A stretch of 64,000 nucleotides of DNA from Bacteroidales bacterium (GTDB lineage Bacteria > Bacteroidota > Bacteroidia > Bacteroidales > NBLH01), in the NCBI GenBank assembly GCA_016937695.1, contig JAFGWC010000133.1:1-64000 (forward strand). Direction: 5' to 3'. Under the pieces are notes generated by a model. The model saw nothing but the letters and a program-made list of their open reading frames with translations, did not search any database and was not told where the DNA came from. Position numbers and translations under genes: made by a program. This document shows, piece after piece, positions 42,453-51,813 of the stretch. Position 1 is the stretch's first letter. Every line of letters begins with the position of its first letter.

Positions 42453-43052
42453 ATGGGACCTTTAATAACACAAGGAATAATTAGTCCGGAATGGAATCCT
42501 ATGATAGCTTTTATTGTAGGCTTAGGCTTTGGATTTGCCTTAGAACAAGCTGGCTTTTCATCTTCAAGAAAACTAATCGGTATTTTTTACGGATACGATA
42601 TGATTGTTGTGAGAGTATTTTTAACAGCAGTTCTCACTGCTTCAGTTGGATTATTGTTTTTCAACTATCTTGGCTGGATTGATTATGACTTAGTATTTGT
42701 TAATCCAACTTTCCTTTGGTCTGCAATTATTGGAGGCGCATTTGTTGGACTTGGAATTATAATGAGTGGATTTTGCCCTGGAACAAGCTTTTCAGCCTTA
42801 TCAATTGGTAAAATTGATGCTTTGGCTTTTATTATAGGAATTGGAATAGGCGTTTTCTTTTACGCTGAAACATTTGAATTGCTTTTTGAAAAACTATACT
42901 ATGCGCAAAACCTAGGCGGAATTAGAATATATGAGACTTTTGGAATATCTCCAGGATTATTCATGTTTTTATTTATCTTATTTGGTCTTGGTATTTTTTG
43001 GTTTACAATATTCATTAAGAAAAAATATTCAAATAGAAATTTAAAATACTAA
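42453..43052 (+). CDS. YeeE/YedE-family transporter half (C-type)
   Basis: FALEQAGFSSSRKLIGIFYG...GIIMSGFCPGTSFSALSIGKIDA. Confidence 0.87.
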   Translation: MGPLITQGIISPEWNPMIAFIVGLGFGFALEQAGFSSSRKLIGIFYGYDMIVVRVFLTAVLTASVGLLFFNYLGWIDYDLVFVNPTFLWSAIIGGAFVGLGIIMSGFCPGTSFSALSIGKIDALAFIIGIGIGVFFYAETFELLFEKLYYAQNLGGIRIYETFGISPGLFMFLFILFGLGIFWFTIFIKKKYSNRNLKY

Positions 43053-43101
43053 ATATATTTTTAAATTAATATCATTAATATATAATTTTAAAAAAAAAGT
43101 A

Positions 43102-43761
43102 ATGAATACAGCACCAATAAAAAAAAGATACTATTTCATTTCAGCCTTAGTAATAATATTGGGCATTATACTACTATTCCTGCCATTTAATAAAAATAGG
43201 AATCAACTTTCTGCAGAAAAATTACTGCTGTCAATAACAAATAACGATAGATTTTTTTCAACGGATGAAGTTGCTAAATTTATTATTTCAGGCGACCCTT
43301 CATATCAGCTAATTGATGTTAGATCTGAAGAAGAGTATGCAAAATTTAGTTTGCCAGGCGCAATAAATATTCCATTATCAAAAATACTTAATAAAGATAA
43401 ATCGGGCTATTACGAATGGGAAGGCTATTTGAATCAAAAAGTAAAAACAAATATTTTTTACTCAAATGGAAGTATATATGCAAACCAAGCTTGGATGTTA
43501 ACAAAAAGATTAAATTATCCTAATAATTATGTGATGAAAGGTGGTTTAAATGAATGGGTAGAAACCATATTAAAGCCAAAACAGCCTGAAGCAAGTGCAA
43601 GTCAATCTGCACTAAATCAATATGATTTTAGAATAGCTGCAAGTACTTATTTTGGTGGTGGCTCAAATATATCAGCAGATAGCAGTGATAAAAGTAACAC
43701 TAAAAATAATACTACGTCTGCTAAGAAAAAGAAAAAAAAATCTGCTGATGGCGGTTGTTAA
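43102..43761 (+). CDS. Membrane-anchored pseudo-rhodanese with Lys-rich C-terminus ending GGC
   Basis: QLIDVRSEEEYAKFSLPGAINIPLSKI rhodanese fold; FYSNGS at active loop (Ser for Cys); C-term KKKKKKSADGGC; only Cys in the protein. Confidence 0.82.
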   Translation: MNTAPIKKRYYFISALVIILGIILLFLPFNKNRNQLSAEKLLLSITNNDRFFSTDEVAKFIISGDPSYQLIDVRSEEEYAKFSLPGAINIPLSKILNKDKSGYYEWEGYLNQKVKTNIFYSNGSIYANQAWMLTKRLNYPNNYVMKGGLNEWVETILKPKQPEASASQSALNQYDFRIAASTYFGGGSNISADSSDKSNTKNNTTSAKKKKKKSADGGC

Positions 43762-43823
43762 TATAATCAACAGATAAAAGGATAAAGACAAAAGTTAAAG
43801 GAAAAAGTTAAAAAATATTCATC

Positions 43824-44471
43824 ATGAACCAAAATTTAGAACAAGATTATAATTTAATTTCCAACAAATTACCTATTGGGATTTTAATTTTTGCTGTTAT
43901 TATTATTTTTGGAGTAATATTTACTAAAAAACCTGAAATTGACTACAATATTTCAACAGAAAAAATGCTTGAAAATTTACAAACTCAAAAACAAATTATA
44001 GGATTAGAAGAATTCATAAATATTATTTATGAAAACGATTCTTTGTATCAATTTATTGACTTAAGAAGCACACATGATTATTTAATTGGGCATATAAAAA
44101 ATGCTATTAACATTCCAATACACAAAATACTTGATAAAGAATACAAAAATATATTAAATCAAGATAAAAAAATAAATGTACTGTATTATTCAGATCATTG
44201 TGGCGCATGTGGTCCATGGATAATTCTAACTCAAATTGGTTATAAAAACAATAAAATATTACTTGGCGGATATGATTATGTTAAACCAAATATAATCAAT
44301 AATTTTTCACCTTTAACCGGAAATTTCAGAAACGAAACAGCAAGGTATGATTTTGCCAAAATTGTTAAAGAAACTTCAGGCGCAGGTTCTACAACATCAG
44401 AAAATAATGCAACCAAACCTACATTGGTTAAAAAGAAAAAGAAAAAAGGAGGAGCTGAAGGAGGATGCTAA
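43824..44471 (+). CDS. Membrane-anchored rhodanese-like protein with Lys-rich C-terminus ending GGC
   Basis: FIDLRSTHDYLIGHIKNAINIPIHKI; active loop YYSDHCGACGPW; C-term KKKKKKGGAEGGC. Confidence 0.82.
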   Translation: MNQNLEQDYNLISNKLPIGILIFAVIIIFGVIFTKKPEIDYNISTEKMLENLQTQKQIIGLEEFINIIYENDSLYQFIDLRSTHDYLIGHIKNAINIPIHKILDKEYKNILNQDKKINVLYYSDHCGACGPWIILTQIGYKNNKILLGGYDYVKPNIINNFSPLTGNFRNETARYDFAKIVKETSGAGSTTSENNATKPTLVKKKKKKGGAEGGC

Positions 44472-44511
44472 ACAAAAAGTTATTCAAGATAAAAGTTAAA
44501 AAATAAAAGAA

Positions 44512-45519
44512 ATGAAAGATATAAAACTATACATATCAGTTTTAATTATAATATTATCTGTATTTGTATCATGTAATAATGATTCTATTTATAATAAAAA
44601 AGAAATAGTCGTTGAGCAGTCAAAAAATGTTAACGAAACTGAACTTCTTTTTAATTTCATCGAAAAATCAGGGAATTTAATAGATTCAAAAAATACTCCA
44701 GCACTAGTTTTAGCTGATGAAGTATATGAAAACATAGACAATTATCTAATAATTGATATTAGAGATAATGGAAGTTATGAAGAAGCACATATTGAAAATT
44801 CGATTAATATAGAGCCAAATGAGATAGCAAAATATTTAAGCGTTCAAAATGATTTGTCTACACATAAAAAAATTGTTCTTGTATGTTATGCAGGACAAAC
44901 TGCCTCTTATTACGCAACATTATTGAGATTTATCGGCTACGGAAATGTTTACGCTTTAAAATGGGGAATTTCTGGTTGGGCAAATTCATCAACAAATGAA
45001 TGGAAAAACAATATTTCAAGCAAATATATTTCTCTTATGGAATTTGCAGAAAATAAAATGCCTGAAAAAAGCGATTATCCAAAAATTTCAACAGGAAAAA
45101 CTAATGGTTACTTAATTATAAACGATCGTGTTCAAAAACTAGCAACTGAAGGTTTTAAAAAAGCCAAAATAGATGCTAGCACTGTTATCGAAAATTCTGA
45201 CAATTATTATATTATAAGCTATTTACCAAAAGAGGTATATTCTGAAGGACACATAAAAGGCTCTGTTCAATATGAACCAAGAAAATCACTAGACAGAAAT
45301 ACTTTTTTATCAACTTTACCAACCAATAAACCTATCGCTGTTTATTGCTATTCAGGTCATCAAAGTTCTTCTGTTGCTGCATACTTAAGGATTTTAGGAT
45401 ATGATGCTATGACTGTTGTATTTGGTGCAAATAGTTTTATGTATCAAAAAATGATAAATGATTCAGGACACGCATTTAATCCCCAAAAAGATATTGCAAA
45501 TTTTCCAACAATAAATTAA
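44512..45519 (+). CDS. Lipoprotein with two rhodanese domains
   Basis: Lipobox-like VFVSCNND; active loops VCYAGQTAS and YCYSGHQSS. Confidence 0.85.
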   Translation: MKDIKLYISVLIIILSVFVSCNNDSIYNKKEIVVEQSKNVNETELLFNFIEKSGNLIDSKNTPALVLADEVYENIDNYLIIDIRDNGSYEEAHIENSINIEPNEIAKYLSVQNDLSTHKKIVLVCYAGQTASYYATLLRFIGYGNVYALKWGISGWANSSTNEWKNNISSKYISLMEFAENKMPEKSDYPKISTGKTNGYLIINDRVQKLATEGFKKAKIDASTVIENSDNYYIISYLPKEVYSEGHIKGSVQYEPRKSLDRNTFLSTLPTNKPIAVYCYSGHQSSSVAAYLRILGYDAMTVVFGANSFMYQKMINDSGHAFNPQKDIANFPTIN

Positions 45520-45524
45520 AAAAC

Positions 45525-45563
45525 AAAAAAAGCTTTCAAAATCAAATTTGAGAGCTTTTTTTT
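45525..45563. terminator. Bidirectional intrinsic terminator between convergent genes
   Basis: AAAAAAGCTTTCAAA-ATCAAA-TTTGAGAGCTTTTTTT. Confidence 0.85.
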
Positions 45564-45586
45564 GATATTTATTCTTTTAAAATAAA

Positions 45587-46768
45587 TTAAACTTTTGCCA
45601 ATGCTTGATCTAAATCAGCAATAATATCTTCAACATTTTCAATTCCAACAGAAAACCGAACTAAATCTTCAGTAATTCCTGCTTTATCTTTATCTTCTTT
45701 AGATACTGCAGCATGAGTCATTAATGCAGGGTGCTGGATAAGAGTTTCAACACCACCTAAAGAAACAGCTAATATAGCAAGATGAACATTATCCATCAAA
45801 GTTTTACCTGCTTCTAGACCACCTTTTAAGCCAAAACTAATCATAGAACCAAAACCACTCATTTGCTCTTTTGCTAATTCGTGCTGAGGATGAGATTTTA
45901 ATCCTGGATATTTTATCCAAGCAACTTTAGGGTGATTTTCAAGATATACTGCAACTTTCATAGCACTTTCCATAGCTCTTTCAACTCTAATAGCAAGAGT
46001 TTTAACACCTCTTATTACCATAAATGCTTGATGTGGATCCATATTGCTTCCAATATAAACCATTGCATGCCTAATTTTTTTATAAAGATCTTCTGTTTTT
46101 GCAACAATAACACCGCCTACAATATCAGCATGTCCATTAATAAATTTAGTTACTGAATGAAATACAACATCAACGCCTAAATCGAGAGGTTTTTGCAAAT
46201 ATGGACTTGAAAATGTATTATCAACAACAACAATAAGATTATGTTCTTTTGCTACTTTAACAGCAGCTTTTAAATCTGTTAATTGCATTGTTGGATTTGA
46301 AGGTGTTTCAATATATAATACTTTTGTATTTGGCTTAATAGCAGCTTTAATATTCTCAATATCTGAAGTATCAACATAAGAAGATTCAACACCAAAACGA
46401 CTAAAATCTTGTTCCATTAAACCTCTTGAAGGCCCATAAACAGAAGCTGTACTAATCATATGAGAACCTTGACTTAATAAAGCAAAATAAATTGCACTAA
46501 CAGCACCCATTCCTGAACTAGTTGCAATACCGCCGAATCCGTTTTCTAGAGCAGCAATATTATCTTCTAAAGCTTTAATTGTTGGATTACCTATTCGGGT
46601 ATAGATATAATCGTTGCTTTTACCTGAAAAGCAATCAGCACCATGTTGTGCACTTTTAAATTTAAATGTAGATGTTTGATAAATAGGTACAGTTGCACTA
46701 CCCATTTCGTCTTCGTATGCTCCTGCATGTATTAATTTGGTATCAAATCCTAAGTTTTTTGTATCCAT
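45587..46768 (-). CDS. Trans-sulfuration PLP enzyme (methionine gamma-lyase / cystathionine gamma-synthase type)
   Basis: TRIGNPTIKALE, YIETPSNPTMQLTDL, VDNTFSSPYLQKPLDLGVDVVFHSVTKFINGHADIVGG. Confidence 0.92.
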   Translation of the reverse strand: MDTKNLGFDTKLIHAGAYEDEMGSATVPIYQTSTFKFKSAQHGADCFSGKSNDYIYTRIGNPTIKALEDNIAALENGFGGIATSSGMGAVSAIYFALLSQGSHMISTASVYGPSRGLMEQDFSRFGVESSYVDTSDIENIKAAIKPNTKVLYIETPSNPTMQLTDLKAAVKVAKEHNLIVVVDNTFSSPYLQKPLDLGVDVVFHSVTKFINGHADIVGGVIVAKTEDLYKKIRHAMVYIGSNMDPHQAFMVIRGVKTLAIRVERAMESAMKVAVYLENHPKVAWIKYPGLKSHPQHELAKEQMSGFGSMISFGLKGGLEAGKTLMDNVHLAILAVSLGGVETLIQHPALMTHAAVSKEDKDKAGITEDLVRFSVGIENVEDIIADLDQALAKV

Positions 46769-46847
46769 TGCTTATAAGTTTTGTTTTTTTTATGCAAAAT
46801 TATTATAATTTATCAATATAAGAAAATTCTAAACAAATTTTATGAAA

Positions 46848-47357
46848 TCAGCTTTCCTCTTTATTTTTTTGTTGCTGGTACAAATACGAATTTTCCCTAA
46901 GCATAGGTTCTCCACAATTAGGGCATTTATTTTCCATACATGGCTTTCCTGCAATATGAGTAATTCTGATATCACATTTTAAACAAATACAATATCCACC
47001 TATTCCAAATTCATATTTTACATTTTTAATTGCTGAATTATCATCATCAGAATAAATTAAATTTTCATCAAGAGAATAATCTCCACCTTTGATGATAATT
47101 ATTTTACCTTCAACAAATGCTTTGGCAATAGTTTTTCTGGCTTTGTCATAAATCCTACTAAAAGTCGGTCGTGAAACGTTCATTTTTTTTGCAGCATCTT
47201 CTTGCGTAAAATTATTATAATCAGCTAGTTTCAGAGCTTCGTATTCTTCGTTTAATAAAATAAGCGCCTCTGCATTCTTAACTCTTACTCCTATTGGCTT
47301 AAATCCTTCTGTTAAAGGTAAAGAAAACATTTTCCTGCTACGTTTGGGTCTTGGCAT
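46848..47357 (-). CDS. DUF134-family DNA-binding protein with C-terminal Cys-rich ribbon
   Basis: MPRPKRSRKM...LADYNNFTQEDAAKKMNVSRPTFSRIYDKARKTIAKAFVEGK; C-term CICLKCDIRITHIAGKPCMENKCPNCGEPM. Confidence 0.9.
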   Translation of the reverse strand: MPRPKRSRKMFSLPLTEGFKPIGVRVKNAEALILLNEEYEALKLADYNNFTQEDAAKKMNVSRPTFSRIYDKARKTIAKAFVEGKIIIIKGGDYSLDENLIYSDDDNSAIKNVKYEFGIGGYCICLKCDIRITHIAGKPCMENKCPNCGEPMLRENSYLYQQQKNKEES

Positions 47358-47370
47358 AATATTTTTTGTG

Positions 47371-47399
47371 TAAAGTTAGCGAACATTTGTTCGATACAA
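47371..47399 (-). promoter_or_regulatory. DUF134 promoter with embedded palindrome (putative autoregulatory site)
   Basis: Minus strand TTG (47399-47397)-N18-TAACTTTA (47378-47371); palindrome CGAACATTTGTTCG at 47380-47393. Confidence 0.6.
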
Positions 47400-47547
47400 A
47401 AATAAGTTTTATTAATCGTTAAAAAAAGTTAAAATATATTTGTTAAAATTTAATTTCTTGATTAAGTTTGTAATAATTTAAATAAGATAAAGAGGTTCTT
47501 ATATATTTTTTTCGTTTTCTAAAATCATCTTTAAAACTAAATTTATT

Positions 47548-47760
47548 ATGCTTAAAAAAATATATCTGTTTTATTACGAGGGTTTTACAAATATGTCGAA
47601 ATCAGGTAAAAAACTATGGTTGATAATTATATTAAAATTGATAATCATGTTTGCTATATTAAAATTATTTTTTTTCGAGAACTTTTTGAATTCGCAATTT
47701 AACACAGATGAAGAAAAAATTGAATATGTATCTAAACAATTAACCAAAATCAAAGAATAA
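47548..47760 (+). CDS. DUF4492 small membrane protein (cyd-associated)
   Basis: 70 aa, single TM, FYYEGFTNMSKSGKKLWLIIILKLIIMFAILKLFFF, immediately before cydA. Confidence 0.8.
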   Translation: MLKKIYLFYYEGFTNMSKSGKKLWLIIILKLIIMFAILKLFFFENFLNSQFNTDEEKIEYVSKQLTKIKE

Positions 47761-47761
47761 T

Positions 47762-49336
47762 ATGGAGAATATCGATTGGGGATTAGTTGATTGGTCGAGA
47801 GCGCAGTTTGCCCTAACTGCAATGTATCATTGGATTTTTGTGCCATTAACTCTCGGTTTATCATTTATTATTGCCATGATGGAGACAATTTATGTCAAAA
47901 CAGGTAATTTAGAGTGGAAAAAAGTAACAAAGTTCTGGATGACCATATTTGGGATAAACTTTGCAATAGGAGTTGCAACCGGAATCATTTTAGAGTTTGA
48001 ATTTGGAACAAACTGGTCGAACTATTCGTGGTTTGTTGGTGATATATTTGGAGCACCTTTAGCAATTGAAGGAATTATGGCATTTTTTATGGAATCCACT
48101 TTTATTGCAATCATGTTTTTTGGTTGGAATAAGGTTAGCAAAAACATACATTTGTTATCTACATGGCTTGTTGCTATTGGCTCTAACTTATCTGCTTTAT
48201 GGATTTTAGTTGCAAACGGATGGATGCAAAACCCTTCAGGAATGACATTTAACCCAGAAACAGTAAGAAATGAAATGAATAATTTCTGGGATGTTCTTTT
48301 TAACCCTGCCGCAATAAATAAATTCATACATACAATTTCTTCAGCATATGTATTAGCATCAATTTTTGTTATTGGTGTTAGCGCATGGTACATACTGAAA
48401 AACAGAGAACTATTTCTTGCAAAAAGAAGTATAATTTTAGCTTCTGTTTTTGGATTTTTTGCAATAATATTTACTATAGGAACAGGAGATGGTTCTGCAA
48501 AAGTAATTGCAAGATATCAACCAATGAAACTAGCTGCAATGGAAGGTTTATATGAAGGACAAACAAATGCACCATTAGTAGCTTTTGGATTTTTTGGAAG
48601 CAAAGATGAAAACCAACCAAATATGGAAAAATTTGCTTTTAGCGTTAAAATTCCAAGCGCATTATCATTTTTAGCATTTTTTAATTCAGATGCCTTTGTT
48701 CCAGGAATTAAAGATTTAGTTCATGGAAATAAAGAACAGAATATATTATCTTACGAAGAAAGAATTGAAAAAGGAAAAATAGCAATAGATGCTTTATTAG
48801 CATATAAAAATGCAAAAAAAACAAATGAAATAGAATTAGCTGAAAGCTCATTAAAATTGTTTAATGATAATTTTGAGCATTTTGGATATGGCTACTATTT
48901 TGGAAAAGACCCTCATTTATTGGTTCCTAATGTTAAAATAAGCTTTTATTCATTTCATATAATGGTTATTTTGGGTGTATTCTTTTTACTTCTATTTATT
49001 TTAACTTTCTACTTTGGATTTAAAAACAAACTAGAAAACAAAAAATGGCTTTTATGGTTAAGTTTATGGACAATCCCTTTAGCTTATATTGCTTCAGAAG
49101 CCGGTTGGGTTGTTGCAGAAGTTGGCCGCCAACCTTGGGTTATACAAGATTTAATGCCAAATATTGCAGCTGTGTCTCAATTAGACCAAAGCAGCGTTCA
49201 AATTACATTTTTCTTATTTTTAGCAATATTTACAGCACTTCTTATAGCAGAAATAAAAATTTTATTAACACAAATTAGAAAAGGTTCTCATAATGAAGAA
49301 ATTGTTGAATCAATAAATGAAGGAGGAAACAAATAA
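47762..49336 (+). CDS. cydA: Cytochrome bd ubiquinol oxidase subunit I
   Basis: SRAQFALTAMYHWIFVPLTLGLS; EAGWVVAEVGRQPWVI. Confidence 0.96.
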   Translation: MENIDWGLVDWSRAQFALTAMYHWIFVPLTLGLSFIIAMMETIYVKTGNLEWKKVTKFWMTIFGINFAIGVATGIILEFEFGTNWSNYSWFVGDIFGAPLAIEGIMAFFMESTFIAIMFFGWNKVSKNIHLLSTWLVAIGSNLSALWILVANGWMQNPSGMTFNPETVRNEMNNFWDVLFNPAAINKFIHTISSAYVLASIFVIGVSAWYILKNRELFLAKRSIILASVFGFFAIIFTIGTGDGSAKVIARYQPMKLAAMEGLYEGQTNAPLVAFGFFGSKDENQPNMEKFAFSVKIPSALSFLAFFNSDAFVPGIKDLVHGNKEQNILSYEERIEKGKIAIDALLAYKNAKKTNEIELAESSLKLFNDNFEHFGYGYYFGKDPHLLVPNVKISFYSFHIMVILGVFFLLLFILTFYFGFKNKLENKKWLLWLSLWTIPLAYIASEAGWVVAEVGRQPWVIQDLMPNIAAVSQLDQSSVQITFFLFLAIFTALLIAEIKILLTQIRKGSHNEEIVESINEGGNK

Positions 49337-50517
49337 TGTTCGAAAATTTATCACATCTAAGTTTACAGCAATATTGGTGGCTAATAGATTCATTATTAGG
49401 CGCGCTACTAGTTTTTTTGCTTTTTGTACAAGGTGGACAAACCTTAATTTACACATTAGGAAAAACTAATGGAGAAAGAGATATTGTTGTTAATTCTCTT
49501 GGGAGAAAATGGGAATTTACATTTACAACTTTAGTTACATTTGGTGGAGCGTTATTTGCTTCATTTCCTTTATTTTATTCAACAAGTTTTGGTGGTGCTT
49601 ATTGGGTTTGGATGGCAATATTATTTGCATTTATTATTCAAGCTGTTTCTTACGAATATAGAAAAAAAGAAAGTAACTTTCTTGGGAAAAAAACGTATGA
49701 GTTTTTCTTATTTATAAATGGATTATTAGGAACAATTCTTTTAGGAACAGCAGTTTCTACATTTTTTACAGGTTCAATGTTTTCTGTAAATAAATTAAAT
49801 CTTTTGAATTTAAGCTCAGATAGAATGCCTGTTATTTCTTCATGGGAAACACCATTTCATGGTTTAGAAGCGGTTTGGACAGTCGATAATCTTGCTTTTC
49901 TTCAAAACTTAGCTTTAGGTTTAGCTGTTTTCTTTTTAGCTAGAACCTTAGCTTTACTTTATTTCCAAAATAATATAGATAATGAAGAAATAAATGCTCG
50001 CACAAAAAAATGTTTGAAAATAAATTCTGTTTTATTCTTAATGTTTTTTCTTTTCTGGTTAATCAGATTAATGTTTATTGAAGGTTTTGCTGTAAACCCA
50101 GAAACAAAAGAAATATTTATGGAACCATACAAATATTTCAATAATTTAATTGAAATGCCAATAGTACTTATTATTATGCTAATTGGTGTTGTTTTGGTAT
50201 TATTGGGTTTATTTATGTCAATATTTAAAGGAAAAGATAATGGGATCTGGTTTACAGGACCAGGAACTGTATTAACTGTATTTGCATTATTTTTAATAGC
50301 CGGATATAATAATACTTCCTTTTATCCATCAACATTTGATTTACAAAGTTCGTTAACAATAGAAAATAGCTCCTCCAGCCACTTTACATTAACAGCAATG
50401 AGCTACGTTTCATTAATTGTGCCATTTGTATTAGCATATATCTGGTTTGCATGGAGAGCAATGGATAAAAAGAAAATAACTTTGGAAGAAATAGAATCTG
50501 AAAGTCATTCATATTAA
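49336..50517 (+). CDS. cydB: Cytochrome bd ubiquinol oxidase subunit II
   Basis: Polytopic, LQQYWWLIDSLLGALLVFLLFVQGGQTL, overlaps cydA stop. Confidence 0.93.
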   Translation: MFENLSHLSLQQYWWLIDSLLGALLVFLLFVQGGQTLIYTLGKTNGERDIVVNSLGRKWEFTFTTLVTFGGALFASFPLFYSTSFGGAYWVWMAILFAFIIQAVSYEYRKKESNFLGKKTYEFFLFINGLLGTILLGTAVSTFFTGSMFSVNKLNLLNLSSDRMPVISSWETPFHGLEAVWTVDNLAFLQNLALGLAVFFLARTLALLYFQNNIDNEEINARTKKCLKINSVLFLMFFLFWLIRLMFIEGFAVNPETKEIFMEPYKYFNNLIEMPIVLIIMLIGVVLVLLGLFMSIFKGKDNGIWFTGPGTVLTVFALFLIAGYNNTSFYPSTFDLQSSLTIENSSSSHFTLTAMSYVSLIVPFVLAYIWFAWRAMDKKKITLEEIESESHSY

Positions 50518-50530
50518 AAAATTATAAATT

Positions 50531-50638
50531 ATGTATACTGTTGAAATAATTACCTTAATTTCGTGGCCTATATTAATTGCAATTAGCTATTATACAGCAG
50601 CTTGGGCAATAAAAAAATTTGATTCTAATTACAAATAA
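50531..50638 (+). CDS. Candidate CydX-like single-TM microprotein (35 aa)
   Basis: ATG at 50531, 13 nt after cydB: MYTVEIITLISWPILIAISYYTAAWAIKKFDSNYK; absent from the supplied ORF track (too short). Confidence 0.65.
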   Translation: MYTVEIITLISWPILIAISYYTAAWAIKKFDSNYK

Positions 50639-50660
50639 ATATATACTTATTTGTAAAAGG

Positions 50661-50742
50661 AAACAGTTCTTTAAGGATATTTAGTCTATTAAATAAATTA
50701 ATCTTATATTTGAAAAAGCTAAATATCCATGAAGAACTGTTT
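50661..50742 (+). terminator. Long inverted repeat ending in T tract after cyd operon
   Basis: 24-nt arms AAACAGTTCTTTAAGGATATTTAG / CTAAATATCCATGAAGAACTGTTT (2 mismatches), 34-nt loop, then T run. Confidence 0.75.
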
Positions 50743-50863
50743 TTTTATGTTTGAAAAATAATACTTTTGGTACGTTTTTAGCAATAATAGAATTTGACTG
50801 AAATATAACTATTTCTTATTTTTACATAATAATATTGACATTACTAACTCAAAATACAAAACG

Positions 50864-51760
50864 ATGAATTCATTTTTAAGATTTTTAAACCTAATAGTTC
50901 CTTTTGTCTTTTTATTTAGCATTTCTTCATGTAATGGAGATGGACATAATCAAACTGACGACGAAATATCAACTGATATGGATCAGGGATTTATTAAAGA
51001 AACAGAAAGTCAAACTTATTATCTAATTCCGTCACCTGAAGGCTTATTTAGCTTTATAAAAGAAGGCAACTTAAAATATTCAAAAGACATATTAAATTCT
51101 ACAGGGAATATTGATCAATACATTGATACTAGATCAAAAGAATTAAATTTTGGAGTGTATTCTGCAGATTTGGCTTATGTTGCATCATTTAATAAATATC
51201 AAGAATCTGTTGATTATTTGAATACTGTAAGAACACTAAGTGATGAAATTGGAATTTCTGCAGTTTTTGATGAAAATCTTATTGGCAGAATCGATAATAT
51301 TATTGATGATCAAGATTCATTATTAAAAATTACAAGTGATTCATATTTTAGTATTGTTAGATATCTTGAAAGCTCAAATCGTAAAAAATCGTTGGCGCTT
51401 ATCGTTACAGGTGGTTGGGTAGAAAGTATTTTCGTAGTTTCTAATATGATAGACAATTATGAACAAGATCCTGCCGTTATTCAATTATTAGCAGATCAAA
51501 AACTTGTAATTGATAATTTAATGTCGTATTTGGATCAAAATAAATATGATGATAATATACAAAGAACAATAAATGATTTAAAACCATTAAGTACTATTTA
51601 CGAAAGTCTTGAGACAATAGCTGTTGAAAATTTAAATAAAAAAGAAGACTCAGATAAAATTATAGTCGGCGGGTCAAGTAAAATTATCATGACAAAAGAA
51701 CAATTTATATCTTTAAAGCAAGAAATTAAAAATATAAGAAATAAAATAACCAAAAATTAA
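50864..51760 (+). CDS. Hypothetical lipoprotein
   Basis: FLFSISSCNGDG lipobox; helical body. Confidence 0.7.
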   Translation: MNSFLRFLNLIVPFVFLFSISSCNGDGHNQTDDEISTDMDQGFIKETESQTYYLIPSPEGLFSFIKEGNLKYSKDILNSTGNIDQYIDTRSKELNFGVYSADLAYVASFNKYQESVDYLNTVRTLSDEIGISAVFDENLIGRIDNIIDDQDSLLKITSDSYFSIVRYLESSNRKKSLALIVTGGWVESIFVVSNMIDNYEQDPAVIQLLADQKLVIDNLMSYLDQNKYDDNIQRTINDLKPLSTIYESLETIAVENLNKKEDSDKIIVGGSSKIIMTKEQFISLKQEIKNIRNKITKN

Positions 51761-51813
51761 GATTATATAGCAATTAATAATTGAAAATTCTGAATCATAT
51801 AAAAAATAATAAG

